A DNA stretch of 47,613 nucleotides, from contig NZ_PGTB01000019.1 in assembly GCF_002786325.1 (NCBI RefSeq), positions 1 through 47,613 on the forward strand, given 5' to 3'. This DNA is from Pseudooceanicola lipolyticus (GTDB lineage: Bacteria; Pseudomonadota; Alphaproteobacteria; Rhodobacterales; Rhodobacteraceae). Shown one piece after another: positions 10,150 through 18,756 of this stretch (positions within the stretch are counted from its first letter, which is position 1; the number at the start of each line of letters is the position of its first letter). The position numbers and the translations under genes are program-made. The notes beneath the pieces were generated by a model. It was not told the DNA's origin. It saw only the letters and a list, made by a program, of their open reading frames with translations, and made no database searches.

Positions 10150-10737
10150 CTAGTCCGTGCTGTTGGCGCTGAACCAAGCGGCAATGCGCGGGCGGATATG
10201 CGCCCAGATCCCCGGTGCGGCGCGCCGGATCGGGCTTCCCACGCGCGCCTCCAGCTGATCCAGTGTCACGCCATATTCGCGCCAGGTGCCGCCGCCATTG
10301 GCCAGGTTGGCCAGCGGCGTCTGCACCCGGTCGATCGCCTTGGCAAATTGCGCATCCGCGGTTTCGGCGGCTTCGAACTCGTCCCACAGCGCGCGAAACT
10401 CGCGGGCCTGGTCCAGCGGTAGCAATCCGAACAGCCGGTCAGCCGCCGCCGCCTCTTTCGCGGCCATGGCGGCATGGTCAACCTGGCCGTGGATCGGCGC
10501 GTCGCCGGCATCGATCTCGACGATGTCATGGATCAGCAGCATCCGCAGCACTCGGCCGATATCGACCTCCGGTCCGGCCTGGTCGGCCAGGAACAGCGCA
10601 TACAGCATAATGTGCCAGCTGTGCTCGGCGGAATTCTCGTGGCGGGAATTGTCGATCAGCTTTGACGCGCGCAGCACCGATTTCAGCCGGTCGGCCTCGG
10701 CCAGAAAGGCCAGCTGCGCCTCCAGCCGCTGGGTCAT
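10150..10737 (-). CDS. HD domain phosphohydrolase, YfbR/HDDC2-like
   Basis: A 195-residue all-alpha HD-domain metal-dependent phosphohydrolase. The metal ligands fall at His33 (in [12 protein letters not shown]), His70-Asp71 ([11 protein letters not shown]) and Asp136 (AIDRVQ), nearly the spacing of the 5'-deoxynucleotidase YfbR (His33, His68, Asp69, Asp137). The likely activity is removal of the 5'-phosphate from deoxynucleoside monophosphates in the cytoplasm. Its start overlaps the stop of the upstream 82-codon gene by ATGA (10734-10737), so it is translationally coupled as the last gene of a three-gene operon. Family is sure; the substrate is inferred. Confidence 0.88.
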   Translation of the reverse strand: MTQRLEAQLAFLAEADRLKSVLRASKLIDNSRHENSAEHSWHIMLYALFLADQAGPEVDIGRVLRMLLIHDIVEIDAGDAPIHGQVDHAAMAAKEAAAADRLFGLLPLDQAREFRALWDEFEAAETADAQFAKAIDRVQTPLANLANGGGTWREYGVTLDQLEARVGSPIRRAAPGIWAHIRPRIAAWFSANSTD

Positions 10738-10982
10738 TCCTCCGCGGGCGACACGGCCTTGGGGCCGCCGCGCGCCTCGGCCAGCTTGGCGTTCAGGAAC
10801 CGCCGCGCGGTGGCCTCGGACAGCCGCACGCGCATCTCGGTCAGGAACGCCTCTTCCAGCGTCTGCGACGAGGCGCCCAGCACATTGCCCACCTCGACAT
10901 ACAGCCGGTCATTGCCGGTTTCATCCATCGCCTTCATCGTGTCTTCGGCCAGTTTGGCGGCCAATGTCTCGATGGTGCCCAT
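10734..10982 (-). CDS. Uncharacterised 82-residue protein
   Basis: A short, charged, mostly helical soluble protein starting MGTIETLAAKLAEDTMKAMD. There is no signal peptide, membrane segment or cysteine, and I do not recognise a family. It begins 1 bp after the stop of the alpha/beta hydrolase gene and ends in an ATGA overlap with the HD gene, which strongly supports that it is a real translated gene. The shape (acidic helices, a central VEVGNVLGASSQTLEEAFL segment, then RVRLSEATARRFLNAKLAEAR) would fit a small helical-bundle or adaptor protein, but no role can be assigned. Confidence 0.75.
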   Translation of the reverse strand: MGTIETLAAKLAEDTMKAMDETGNDRLYVEVGNVLGASSQTLEEAFLTEMRVRLSEATARRFLNAKLAEARGGPKAVSPAEE

Positions 10983-10983
10983 A

Positions 10984-11637
10984 TCAGCGTGTGTTTTCCG
11001 TCAGTCGGCGTTTCACATATTCGGTCACATTGTCGATCAGGGTGGTCATGTGCTGGTCCTGAAAGAAGTGATCGGCGCCCGGAACTTCCTGATGGGTGAT
11101 GGTGATTCCCCGCTGATCATGCAGTTTGCCGACCAGCGCGGTGGTATCGGCGGGCGGCGCGACGCGGTCGGCGCTGCCATTGATGATCAGCCCCGAAGAC
11201 GGGCAGGGGGCCAGGAACGAGAAATCATACATGTTCGCCGGCGGCGACACGCTGATGAACCCGGTGATCTCCGGCCGCCGCATCAGCAGCTGCATGCCGA
11301 TCCAGGCGCCAAAGGAAAACCCGGCAACCCAGCAATGCTTGGAATTGTTGTTCATCGACTGCAAATAGTCGAGCGCCGAGGCGGCATCGGACAATTCGCC
11401 GATGCCCTGATCGTATTCCCCCTGGCTGCGCCCGACTCCGCGGAAGTTGAACCGCAAAACCGTAAAGCCCATATTGTAAAAGGCATAGTGCAGGTTATAG
11501 ACGACCTTGTTGTTCATGGTGCCGCCGAACTGCGGATGTGGATGCAGGACGATGGCGATTGGGGCGTCTTTTTCTTTTTGGGGGTGGTAGCGGCCCTCGA
11601 GGCGGCCTTCGGGTCCGGGAAAAATGACCTCGGGCAT
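10984..11637 (-). CDS. Alpha/beta hydrolase, COG2945-like
   Basis: A 217-residue cytoplasmic alpha/beta hydrolase. The strand-turn HPHPQFGGTMNNKVV (32-46) forms the oxyanion side, and GFSFGAW puts the nucleophile at Ser108. Asp157 (IINGSADRVAP) and His190 (PGADHFF) complete the triad. The FRGVGRSQGEYDQGIGE segment is typical of the small COG2945 hydrolase group found across proteobacteria, with unclear substrate. It is the first gene of a leftward operon with the 82-residue protein and the HD phosphohydrolase. The 181-bp gap to iscR is a divergent promoter region. Confidence 0.87.
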   Translation of the reverse strand: MPEVIFPGPEGRLEGRYHPQKEKDAPIAIVLHPHPQFGGTMNNKVVYNLHYAFYNMGFTVLRFNFRGVGRSQGEYDQGIGELSDAASALDYLQSMNNNSKHCWVAGFSFGAWIGMQLLMRRPEITGFISVSPPANMYDFSFLAPCPSSGLIINGSADRVAPPADTTALVGKLHDQRGITITHQEVPGADHFFQDQHMTTLIDNVTEYVKRRLTENTR

Positions 11638-11684
11638 GTTGCGTTGGGTCCTGTCGCTGCAAGGCCAGGAAGAGACCGAAAATC

Positions 11685-11721
11685 TTGACGGTTCTCCCCA
11701 GCCACCTTAGAACTGTTCTAA
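11685..11721 (+). promoter_or_regulatory. iscR promoter with overlapping IscR-type palindrome
   Basis: TTGACG (11685-11690) and TAGAAC (11708-11713) are separated by 17 bp and make a good sigma-70-type promoter reading toward iscR. The perfect palindrome TTAGAACTGTTCTAA (11707-11721) covers the -10 box, the position expected for a repressor site. Rhodobacterales IscR is known to repress its own iron-sulfur operon through a box of this general kind; I infer this is it. A second copy of the TTAGAA-N3-TTCTA pattern is at 12968-12982. Confidence 0.75.
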
Positions 11722-11818
11722 ACTGTACGGCGTCGATCGCCGTTCGTCTGGTGCAGATACGCATTGGCGGCGGAAACGTCAATGATCTCGCCAAGATGGC
11801 GGGTGCGGAGGGCAAAAA

Positions 11819-12277
11819 ATGAAGCTTTCGACAAAAGGCCGCTACGCGATGGTTGCGCTGGCCGATATCGCCTTGCAGCCGGCAGACTCCCTGGTGACAC
11901 TCGGCGATATCGCCCAGCGTCAGCGGATTTCCTTGCCCTATCTCGAACAGTTGTTTGTAAAATTGCGCCGGGGCGATCTGGTGAAATCGGTGCGCGGGCC
12001 GGGCGGCGGCTATAGCCTGTCGCGCCCGGCGTCAGAGATTCGGATCGCCGATATCCTCGCCGCGGTGGATGAAAAGGTCGACGCCATGCACAAGGGGGCA
12101 GGCGCGTCCGGCGGCTCTTCCGGCAGCAAGGCGCAATCGCTGACCAACCGGCTGTGGGAATCACTCAGCGCCCATGTCTACGTCTTCCTGCACCAGACCA
12201 GCCTGGCGGATGTGGTCGGCAACACGCTGGCGCCATGCCCCGCCGTGCCCGGCTTGTTCGCCGTGGTAGATGAATGA
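11819..12277 (+). CDS. iscR: Rrf2-family iron-sulfur regulator IscR (single-cysteine type)
   Basis: A 152-residue Rrf2 transcription factor. The winged helix-turn-helix covers residues 1-70 (MKLSTKGRYAMVALADIA, ISLPYLEQLFVKLR, VRGPGGGYSLSRP). In enterobacterial IscR three cysteines near 92-104 hold the [2Fe-2S] cluster. Here that stretch (about 88-108, MHKGAGASGGSSGSK) has none, and the only cysteine of the protein is Cys140 in LAPCPAVPG. This matches the single-cysteine IscR described for Rhodobacter, which still senses iron-sulfur status. It is the first gene of the suf operon and overlaps the next gene by ATGA. Autorepression through 11707-11721 is likely. Confidence 0.92.
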   Translation: MKLSTKGRYAMVALADIALQPADSLVTLGDIAQRQRISLPYLEQLFVKLRRGDLVKSVRGPGGGYSLSRPASEIRIADILAAVDEKVDAMHKGAGASGGSSGSKAQSLTNRLWESLSAHVYVFLHQTSLADVVGNTLAPCPAVPGLFAVVDE

Positions 12278-13317
12278 ACCGGGTTTACCTGGATCACAAC
12301 GCCACCACCCCGCTGCGCCCCGAGGCGCGGGCGGCGATGGCGGCGGCGATGGATGTCGCCGGCAACCCGTCTTCGGTCCATGCCGAGGGGCGGGCGGCCA
12401 AGGCGCTGATCGAGCGCGCACGCGCGCAGGTGGCGGCGGCCTTCGGCGCCGATGGTGCCGACGTGATTTTCACCTCCGGCGCAACCGAGGCGGCGGCGCT
12501 GGCCTGTGCCGGGCGCGGGCTGCACGGCGCCGAGGTCGAACATGACGCGGTGCGTGCCTGGGTCGAGACCGACCTGCCGGTCGAGCCTTCGGGCCGGGTC
12601 GGCGTAGCGGATCCGGCGCATTCGGTGCTGCAAATGGCCAATTCGGAAACCGGCCTGCTGCAGGAGTTGCCGCAGGGGTTGGCGGTGACTGATGCCACCC
12701 AGGCCCTGGGCAAGCTGCCGGTTGCCTTTAACTGGTGCGGCGCGGACATGGCGCTGATCTCGGCGCACAAGCTGGGAGGCCCCAAGGGAATCGGCGCGCT
12801 GGTGATCCGGCGCGGCACCGACCTGGCGGCACAGATCCGCGGCGGCGGGCAAGAGATGGGCCGCCGGTCGGGCACCGAGAACGTGATCGGCATCGCCGGT
12901 TTCGGCGCCGCAGCCGAGGCGGCATCCCGCGATTTGGCCGCCGGAATCTGGACCCGGGTGGAGAAATTTAGAAATATTCTAGAATCATGTCTTGAGGCTG
13001 GGTCAAAGAAGATTATTTTCGTCGGGAAAGACTCACCCCGTTTGCCCAACACCTCGTGCTTCGTGGTGCCGGGCTGGAAGGGGGAGACGCAAGTCATGCA
13101 GATGGACCTGTCCGGGTTCGCAATCAGCGCCGGGTCCGCCTGTTCCAGCGGTAAAGTGCGTGCGTCGCGCGTGTTGCGGGCGATGGGCTTTGATGAGACG
13201 GCGGCAGCAAGCGCGGTCCGCGTGTCGCTGGGTCCGCAGACGACGGAAGAGGATGTGCTGCGTTTCGCGGAAACGTGGCTGGAAAAAGAAAGAAAGCATC
13301 ACGCGCGCGCCGCGTGA
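12274..13317 (+). CDS. Cysteine desulfurase (IscS/NifS class)
   Basis: A 347-residue PLP-dependent class-V aminotransferase-fold enzyme that takes sulfur from cysteine for cluster assembly. It starts MNRVYLDHNATTPL, has the substrate-site segment MANSETG (121-127), the Schiff-base lysine Lys166 in SAHKLGGPKG and the persulfide cysteine Cys290 in SAGSACSSGKVRASRVL. It is somewhat shorter than the roughly 400-residue IscS, as in the alphaproteobacterial operon type. Its ATG overlaps the iscR stop, so the two are coupled. Codons 230-255 are unusual: AT-rich, with AGA, CTA, TCA and TGT, and contain an IscR-like palindrome. A second, SufS-type desulfurase ends the operon, so the two may serve different scaffolds or conditions. 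Confidence 0.92.
   Translation: MNRVYLDHNATTPLRPEARAAMAAAMDVAGNPSSVHAEGRAAKALIERARAQVAAAFGADGADVIFTSGATEAAALACAGRGLHGAEVEHDAVRAWVETDLPVEPSGRVGVADPAHSVLQMANSETGLLQELPQGLAVTDATQALGKLPVAFNWCGADMALISAHKLGGPKGIGALVIRRGTDLAAQIRGGGQEMGRRSGTENVIGIAGFGAAAEAASRDLAAGIWTRVEKFRNILESCLEAGSKKIIFVGKDSPRLPNTSCFVVPGWKGETQVMQMDLSGFAISAGSACSSGKVRASRVLRAMGFDETAAASAVRVSLGPQTTEEDVLRFAETWLEKERKHHARAA
12968..12982 (+). promoter_or_regulatory. IscR-like box inside the desulfurase coding region
   Basis: TTAGAAATATTCTAG has the same TTAGAA-N3-TTCTA layout as the palindrome over the iscR -10 box. It sits in an AT-rich patch (about 12965-13022) of an otherwise GC-rich gene, 350 bp upstream of sufB. It may mark an internal, separately controlled promoter for sufB onward; a convincing -35 is not obvious. 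Confidence 0.5.
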
Positions 13318-13332
13318 GTTCAGGAGAGCGAT

Positions 13333-14856
13333 ATGCCTGCATTGGATCGCACGGAAGTTAAGGAAGGCGTCGACCAGGAGACCGTCGATGCGGTGCGCGA
13401 GGTCGGCGGCGCCTATAAATACGGCTGGGATACCGATATCGAGATGGAGTTCGCCCCCAAGGGCCTGACCCCGGATATCGTCCGCCTGATTTCCGAGAAG
13501 AACGAAGAACCCGAATGGATGACCGAATGGCGGCTGGCCGCCTATGATCGCTGGCTGACCAAGGAAGAACCCGACTGGGCGATGGTCGACTATCCGCAGA
13601 TCGATTTCCAGGACCAGTATTACTATGCCCGTCCGAAATCGATGGAGGTCAAGCCGAAGTCGCTGGACGAGGTCGACCCCAAGCTGCTGGCCACCTATGA
13701 AAAACTGGGTATCCCGCTGAAGGAACAGATGATCCTGGCCGGCGTCGAGGGCGCCGAGGATGCGCCCAGCGAAGGCCGCAAGGTGGCGGTGGACGCGGTG
13801 TTCGATTCGGTCTCGGTCGGCACCACCTTCCAGAAGGAGCTGAAGAAGGCCGGGGTGATCTTCTGTTCGATCTCCGAGGCGATCCGCGAACATCCCGAGC
13901 TGGTCAAGAAATACCTCGGCAGCGTCGTGCCGGTGTCGGACAATTTCTATGCCACGCTGAACAGCGCCGTGTTCTCGGACGGCTCGTTTGTCTATGTGCC
14001 GCCCGGCGTGCGCTGCCCGATGGAACTGAGCACCTATTTCCGCATCAATGCCGAAAACACCGGCCAATTTGAACGCACGCTGATCATCGCCGACAAGGGC
14101 TCTTACGTCTCCTACCTCGAAGGCTGCACCGCACCGCAGCGCGACACCTCTCAGCTGCACGCCGCGGTGGTGGAAATCATCGCCGAGGAAGATGCCGAGG
14201 TGAAATATTCCACCGTCCAGAACTGGTACCCCGGTGACGAGAACGGCAAGGGTGGCATCTACAACTTTGTCACCAAGCGCGCCGATTGCCGAGGCGACCG
14301 CTCCAAGGTGATGTGGACACAGGTCGAAACCGGCAGCGCCGTGACCTGGAAATACCCTTCCTGCATCCTGCGCGGCAATGACAGCCAGGGCGAATTCTAT
14401 TCGATCGCCATCACCAACAACTGGCAGCAGGCCGATACCGGCACCAAGATGATCCACCTGGGCAAGAACACCAAAAGCCGGATCGTCTCGAAGGGGATCA
14501 GCGCGGGCCACGCGCAGAACACCTATCGCGGGCTGGTCTCGATGCATCCCAAGGCGAAAAACGCGCGCAACTACACGCAGTGCGACAGCCTGCTGATCGG
14601 CGACAAATGCGGCGCGCATACGGTGCCTTACATCGAGGTCAAGAACAACACCGCCCGCGTCGAACACGAGGCAACCACTTCGAAAGTGGATGACGACCAG
14701 CTGTTCTATTGCCGCTCGCGCGGCATGGACGAGGAAGAGGCCGTGGCCCTGGTGGTCAACGGTTTCTGCAAGGACGTGCTGCAGGCGCTGCCGATGGAAT
14801 TCGCCATGGAGGCGCAGCAGCTGGTGGCGATCTCGCTGGAGGGGTCGGTGGGCTAA
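13333..14856 (+). CDS. sufB: Fe-S cluster scaffold protein SufB
   Basis: A 507-residue SufB, the central scaffold of the SufBCD complex, which assembles [Fe-S] clusters in the cytoplasm. It shows the N-terminal helical part ([32 protein letters not shown]), then the beta-helix core with [33 protein letters not shown] and the C-terminal [21 protein letters not shown] signature. Its Cys and Glu residues pass sulfur to the SufB-SufD interface. The length is usual. An AGGAGAG site precedes the ATG. It ends in TAATG shared with the next small membrane-protein gene. Confidence 0.97.
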   Translation: MPALDRTEVKEGVDQETVDAVREVGGAYKYGWDTDIEMEFAPKGLTPDIVRLISEKNEEPEWMTEWRLAAYDRWLTKEEPDWAMVDYPQIDFQDQYYYARPKSMEVKPKSLDEVDPKLLATYEKLGIPLKEQMILAGVEGAEDAPSEGRKVAVDAVFDSVSVGTTFQKELKKAGVIFCSISEAIREHPELVKKYLGSVVPVSDNFYATLNSAVFSDGSFVYVPPGVRCPMELSTYFRINAENTGQFERTLIIADKGSYVSYLEGCTAPQRDTSQLHAAVVEIIAEEDAEVKYSTVQNWYPGDENGKGGIYNFVTKRADCRGDRSKVMWTQVETGSAVTWKYPSCILRGNDSQGEFYSIAITNNWQQADTGTKMIHLGKNTKSRIVSKGISAGHAQNTYRGLVSMHPKAKNARNYTQCDSLLIGDKCGAHTVPYIEVKNNTARVEHEATTSKVDDDQLFYCRSRGMDEEEAVALVVNGFCKDVLQALPMEFAMEAQQLVAISLEGSVG

Positions 14857-15176
14857 TGTCGGCGGCACCGGACAGACCCCGGCGCCGTGCGCGCCCCGTG
14901 CTCGGCCATCCGGGCCGGATGGAACGTGGCGCGGTGGAATTCGCTTCGATCTTCGTGGCCTATTTCGCGATCATGCTGGGTCTTTTGTTTCAGGACGAGC
15001 TGGCAGTCGAACTGGCCGAGGCGGGGTTGATCCGGGAAAATACGCGGGAAAGCGCGGAACTGGCCATCGGCCTTGTCCTGATCCTGTGCTGGTCGGCGCT
15101 GACAGTGATTTTGATACGTTTGATCAACGCGATAAAGGCATCTGCTCATTCCACGCGCAAAGGGGATGACGGATGA
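14856..15176 (+). CDS. Small membrane protein inside the suf operon
   Basis: A 106-residue protein with a basic N-terminus ([15 protein letters not shown]) and two membrane segments at about residues 28-46 and 70-92, separated by an acidic turn ([19 protein letters not shown]). It starts on the last base of the sufB stop codon (TAATG) and ends in an ATGA overlap with the YbjQ gene, so it is translated as part of the operon. The longer upstream frame overlaps sufB and is a shadow. I do not recognise a family. Positive-inside topology would put both ends in the cytoplasm. Confidence 0.78.
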   Translation: MSAAPDRPRRRARPVLGHPGRMERGAVEFASIFVAYFAIMLGLLFQDELAVELAEAGLIRENTRESAELAIGLVLILCWSALTVILIRLINAIKASAHSTRKGDDG

Positions 15177-15487
15177 TCATCACCACAACGCCTTCGGTCG
15201 AAGGCTATCAGATTGCCGAATACAAGGGCATCGTCGTGGGCGAGGCGATCATGGGTGCCAATGTGGTGCGCGATGTCTTCGCGCAGATCACCGATATCGT
15301 CGGCGGCCGCTCGGGCGCCTATGAAAGCAAGCTGCAGGATGCCCGCGACACCGCGCTGCGCGAGCTGGAACAGCGCGCCGGCGAAATGGGCGCCAATGCG
15401 GTGGTCGGGGTCGATCTCGATTACGAGGTGGTCGGCCAGTCGATGCTGATGGTATCGGCTTCGGGCACCGCCGTGGTGATCGGCTAG
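15173..15487 (+). CDS. YbjQ/UPF0145 family protein
   Basis: A 104-residue protein of the YbjQ (UPF0145) family, small proteins that form pentameric rings and have been called heavy-metal-binding because of distant structural likeness. Typical features are [50 protein letters not shown] and the [20 protein letters not shown] segment. It has no cysteine or histidine, so metal binding by usual ligands is unlikely here. It overlaps the upstream membrane gene by ATGA. Its place within the suf operon suggests a link to metal or iron-sulfur handling, which is guilt by association only. Confidence 0.88.
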   Translation: MIITTTPSVEGYQIAEYKGIVVGEAIMGANVVRDVFAQITDIVGGRSGAYESKLQDARDTALRELEQRAGEMGANAVVGVDLDYEVVGQSMLMVSASGTAVVIG

Positions 15488-15631
15488 CGCAGGAGCAGGG
15501 GTTCATGGCGTTGACGCCTTGCCATGTCAAAGGGGCCACGGCCCGTACTCTGATTACCCCGGTTCTGCCGCATTGGGGCCACGTTCGCGCGCAAACCTCG
15601 CGCCGGATTTGGCAGCCAGGGCAGGATCGCG

Positions 15632-16141
15632 ATGTTGGATTCGGACCGTCAGAAACAGGAATTCCAGGCGCGGGTTCAGCGCATCCAGACCCGGTTGCTG
15701 GAAGAGCAGTCCGGCAAGCAGCGCCCGGCAACCCGGCTGACCCATATGCCCGCCGCGCCCAAGGCCGCGATGAAGCCGCGCCGCAGGATCCCGCTGGGCG
15801 GAACCCTCGCGCTGGTGCTCGGGCTGGCTATATTGCTGGGGGCCAATGTCACCGCCTTTCAGGCTGGCAACGCGCCGACCGGGTTTTTCGCCCGCGCCCT
15901 GGCCAGTGCCGGGCCGCTGCCGATCGCGGGCGCCATGTTGTTCGTGCTGATGATCGGGCTGGGGATGCGCGACAAGCCGCATGTCATCGGTCTGGCCCTG
16001 GGGCTGCCGCTGATGTATTTCGGCGAACCCTACCTGGCCTGGCTGGCGCCGGAGCTCTGGGTGCAGATGTATTCGGCCGATCACGTCGACACCATGCTGA
16101 TCCAGGCCGGGCTGCGCGCCCCGCCGGTCGTCCCGCTCTGA
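15632..16141 (+). CDS. Uncharacterised membrane protein inside the suf operon
   Basis: A 169-residue protein with a charged, probably coiled N-terminal helix (SDRQKQEFQARVQRIQTRLLEEQ) and three hydrophobic segments near residues 55-76, 94-113 and 116-140. The start is supported by AGGATCGCG before the ATG. A different frame opening at 15505 also has a good ribosome-binding site but gives a proline/arginine-rich translation without domain character, so I treat it as spurious or as a decayed leader. The gene lies between ybjQ and sufC in the operon direction. No family is recognised. Confidence 0.72.
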   Translation: MLDSDRQKQEFQARVQRIQTRLLEEQSGKQRPATRLTHMPAAPKAAMKPRRRIPLGGTLALVLGLAILLGANVTAFQAGNAPTGFFARALASAGPLPIAGAMLFVLMIGLGMRDKPHVIGLALGLPLMYFGEPYLAWLAPELWVQMYSADHVDTMLIQAGLRAPPVVPL

Positions 16142-16235
16142 CCACCGCCGCATCCGCGGCGTCGCAAATGACATCCACCTATGTGCCCCGTTGGCGATCC
16201 GGCCCGCGGGGACGATCTGTTTGAAAGAGAGAATA

Positions 16236-16991
16236 ATGCTGGAAATCAAGAACCTGCACGTAAAACTTGAGGAAGAGGACAAGCAAATCCTGAAAGGCGT
16301 CGACCTCTCGGTCGAGGCCGGCAGCGTGCATGCCATCATGGGGCCCAACGGTTCGGGCAAGTCGACCCTGTCCTACGTGCTGTCAGGCCGTGACGGTTAC
16401 GAGGTGACCGAGGGCAGCGCCGCGCTGGAAGGGGTCGACCTGCTGGAGCTGGAGCCGGAAGAACGCGCCGCCGCCGGCCTGTTCCTGGCCTTTCAATACC
16501 CGGTGGAGATTCCCGGTGTCGGCAACATGACCTTCCTGCGCACCGCGGTGAACGCCCAGCGAAAGGCGCGCGGCGAAGAAGAGATGAGCGCGACGGATTT
16601 CCTGAAAGCCGTCCGCGCCAGGGCCAAGGATCTGAAGATCGACGCCGAGATGCTGAAACGCCCGGTCAATGTGGGCTTTTCCGGCGGCGAGAAAAAACGC
16701 AACGAGATCCTGCAGATGGCGATGCTGGCGCCGAAGATGTGCATCCTCGACGAAACCGACAGCGGCCTGGATGTCGATGCGATGAAACTGGTCTCCGACG
16801 GCGTGAACGCGCTGCGCGACTCGGGGCGCGGCTTCCTGGTTATCACGCATTATCAACGGCTTCTGGACCACATCAAACCCGACGTCGTACATATCATGGC
16901 GGATGGCCGCATCGTGAAGTCCGGTGGCCCGGAACTGGCGATCGAGGTCGAGACCAACGGCTATGCCGACATCCTGAACGAGGTGGCGTGA
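16236..16991 (+). CDS. sufC: SufC ATPase of the SufBCD complex
   Basis: A 251-residue ABC-type ATPase that drives conformational change in SufBCD. Walker A is GPNGSGKST (36-44), the signature is FSGGEKK (148-154), where SufC has this in place of LSGGQ, and Walker B is ILDETDSGLD (170-179), followed by the H-loop ITHYQRLL. The Q-loop is at FQYPVEIPG. Start 16236 has GAAAGAGAGAATA upstream; the longer frame back to 16191 adds residues with no match. It ends in a TGATG overlap with sufD, so the two are coupled, in line with the stoichiometric complex. Confidence 0.97.
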   Translation: MLEIKNLHVKLEEEDKQILKGVDLSVEAGSVHAIMGPNGSGKSTLSYVLSGRDGYEVTEGSAALEGVDLLELEPEERAAAGLFLAFQYPVEIPGVGNMTFLRTAVNAQRKARGEEEMSATDFLKAVRARAKDLKIDAEMLKRPVNVGFSGGEKKRNEILQMAMLAPKMCILDETDSGLDVDAMKLVSDGVNALRDSGRGFLVITHYQRLLDHIKPDVVHIMADGRIVKSGGPELAIEVETNGYADILNEVA

Positions 16992-18271
16992 TGGCCCTGG
17001 CGGAACGCAGACTGACGGCCACCGAGGCCCGGCTGGCGCCGCTGCACCTGCCCGAATCCGGCTGGACCGGCGAGGCGCGCAAGGCTGCGCTGGCGCGGCT
17101 GCGCGCCATGGGCCTGCCCGAGCGGCGCGACGAATACTGGAAGTTCACCCGCCCCGACACGCTGGTGCAGCCCGAAGCGCCCACGGCGCAGCTGTTCGAC
17201 AGCGACGAGGGTCCGGTCTTTGGCGGTCTCGACCGTCTGTGCATCGTCTTTGTCGACGGCGTGTTCGACCCCGAGGCCTCGGACGACCTGGCGCTGGAAG
17301 GGGTCAAGATCGAACGCCTGGCCGAGGTCGGCACTGCCGATATCCACTGGGCGCGCGACCTGTACGGCACGCTGGAGGAACGCGGTCAAAACCCGGTCCA
17401 GCGCCCCTTTGCCGCGCTGAACACCGCCTTTGCCACCGATGGCGTGCTGATCCATGTCACCGGCAAGCCCAGCAAGCCGATCAACCTGGTCTACGCCCAT
17501 CGCTCGACCACGTCGGACGCGATGCTGCACAATGTGATCCGGGTCGAATCCGGCGCCGAGGCAACCATCCTGGAAAGCGGCCCGGCGGCGGCGCGGTTCA
17601 ACAATTGCACCGAGGTCGACATCGCCGATGGCGGCGCACTGCATGTGGTGCGCAGCCAGGGCCGCGACCATGAACGGCGCGCGGTGACCCATATCTTTGC
17701 CCGTCTCGGCGCGGAATCGGTGCTGAAAACCTTTACCCTGACCGCCAATGGCGTGCTGACGCGCAATGAATGCGTGGTTGAACTGACCGGTGACAACGGC
17801 ATCGCCCATATCGCCGGCGCCTGCGTCGGCGATGGCGATTTCCACCATGACGATACCGTTTTCATCACCCATGACGCGGTCGGCTGCGAAAGCCGGCAGG
17901 TGTTCAAGAAGGTGCTGCGCAACGGCGCCACCGGGGTGTTCCAGGGCAAGATCCTGGTGAAGAACGGCGCGCAGAAAACCGACGGTTACCAGATCAGCCA
18001 GTCGCTGCTGCTGGATGGCGACAGCCAGTTCCTGGCCAAGCCCGAGCTGGAGATCTATGCCGACGATGTCGCCTGTTCGCATGGCTCGACCAGCGGTGCC
18101 ATCGACGAGGACGCGCTGTTCTACCTGCGGTCGCGCGGGGTGCCCAAGGCCGATGCCACCGACCTGCTGACCCTGGCGTTCCTGGCCGAGGCGGTGGACG
18201 AGATCGAGAACAAGGACCTGGCTGAAGATATGGTCTCGCGGCTCAGAAACTGGCTGGCACGGCGGCGATAA
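16991..18271 (+). CDS. sufD: Fe-S cluster assembly protein SufD
   Basis: A 426-residue SufD, the SufB paralogue that pairs with SufB and carries cluster-site residues at the interface. Visible are the N-terminal helix region (GLPERRDEYWKFTRPDTLV), the beta-helix core with NVIRVESGAEATILESGP, GVFQGKILVKNGAQKTDGYQ, and the C-terminal signature ELEIYADDVACSHGSTSGAIDEDALFYLRSRG. His and Cys of the ACSHGSTSG motif are the family's key residues. The start on the last base of the sufC stop and the TAATG overlap with the next gene show tight coupling. Confidence 0.96.
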   Translation: MALAERRLTATEARLAPLHLPESGWTGEARKAALARLRAMGLPERRDEYWKFTRPDTLVQPEAPTAQLFDSDEGPVFGGLDRLCIVFVDGVFDPEASDDLALEGVKIERLAEVGTADIHWARDLYGTLEERGQNPVQRPFAALNTAFATDGVLIHVTGKPSKPINLVYAHRSTTSDAMLHNVIRVESGAEATILESGPAAARFNNCTEVDIADGGALHVVRSQGRDHERRAVTHIFARLGAESVLKTFTLTANGVLTRNECVVELTGDNGIAHIAGACVGDGDFHHDDTVFITHDAVGCESRQVFKKVLRNGATGVFQGKILVKNGAQKTDGYQISQSLLLDGDSQFLAKPELEIYADDVACSHGSTSGAIDEDALFYLRSRGVPKADATDLLTLAFLAEAVDEIENKDLAEDMVSRLRNWLARRR

Positions 18272-18756
18272 TGCCGGTGACCGCGGACATCACGGCCACC
18301 TACCGGGGGCCGGGCCGGGTGATCGACCGCCTGCTGGCGGCCGGTCAGCGCGAGGATCGCGCGCTGGTCATCCTGATGGCCTTCTGCGTGCTGATGTTCG
18401 TCGCGCAAATGCCGCGCCTGGCGCGCGAGGCGCATCTGGGCGGCGGTGATCTGAACATGCTGCTGGGCGGCGCGCTGATGGGCTGGATCTTCATCGCGCC
18501 GCTGGCGCTGTACCTGCTGGCGGCGCTGTCGCATCTGGTGGCGCGGCTGTTTGGCGCCAGGGGCAGTTGGTACGGAGCACGGCTGGCGCTGTTCTGGGCG
18601 CTGCTGGCGTCGTCGCCACTGATCCTGCTGCACGGGCTGGTCGCCGGCTTCATTGGCAACAGCCCGGCGCTCAGCCTGGTTGGTGCGCTGTGGCTGGGTG
18701 TGTTCGCCTGGTTCTGGATCGCCGGTCTGATCCGGGCCGAGCGGGGGGCCGCGTGA
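18271..18756 (+). CDS. YIP1-like membrane protein
   Basis: A 161-residue membrane protein with four hydrophobic helices (about residues 30-48, 66-92, 104-126 and 134-154). The arrangement and the following paralogue-like gene suggest the YIP1 superfamily of small integral membrane proteins, whose bacterial role is unknown. It shares TAATG with the sufD stop and TGATG with the next gene. Residues between helices 1 and 2 (PRLAREAHLGGGDLNML) are the most hydrophilic part. It may form a hetero-oligomer with its neighbour; that is inference. Confidence 0.75.
   Translation: MPVTADITATYRGPGRVIDRLLAAGQREDRALVILMAFCVLMFVAQMPRLAREAHLGGGDLNMLLGGALMGWIFIAPLALYLLAALSHLVARLFGARGSWYGARLALFWALLASSPLILLHGLVAGFIGNSPALSLVGALWLGVFAWFWIAGLIRAERGAA

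Noticed and set aside
15505-16224. 239-codon open frame with a good ribosome-binding site
   Set aside because: Its translation is rich in Pro, Arg and Gly without domain character and overlaps the more protein-like membrane frame at 15632-16141.
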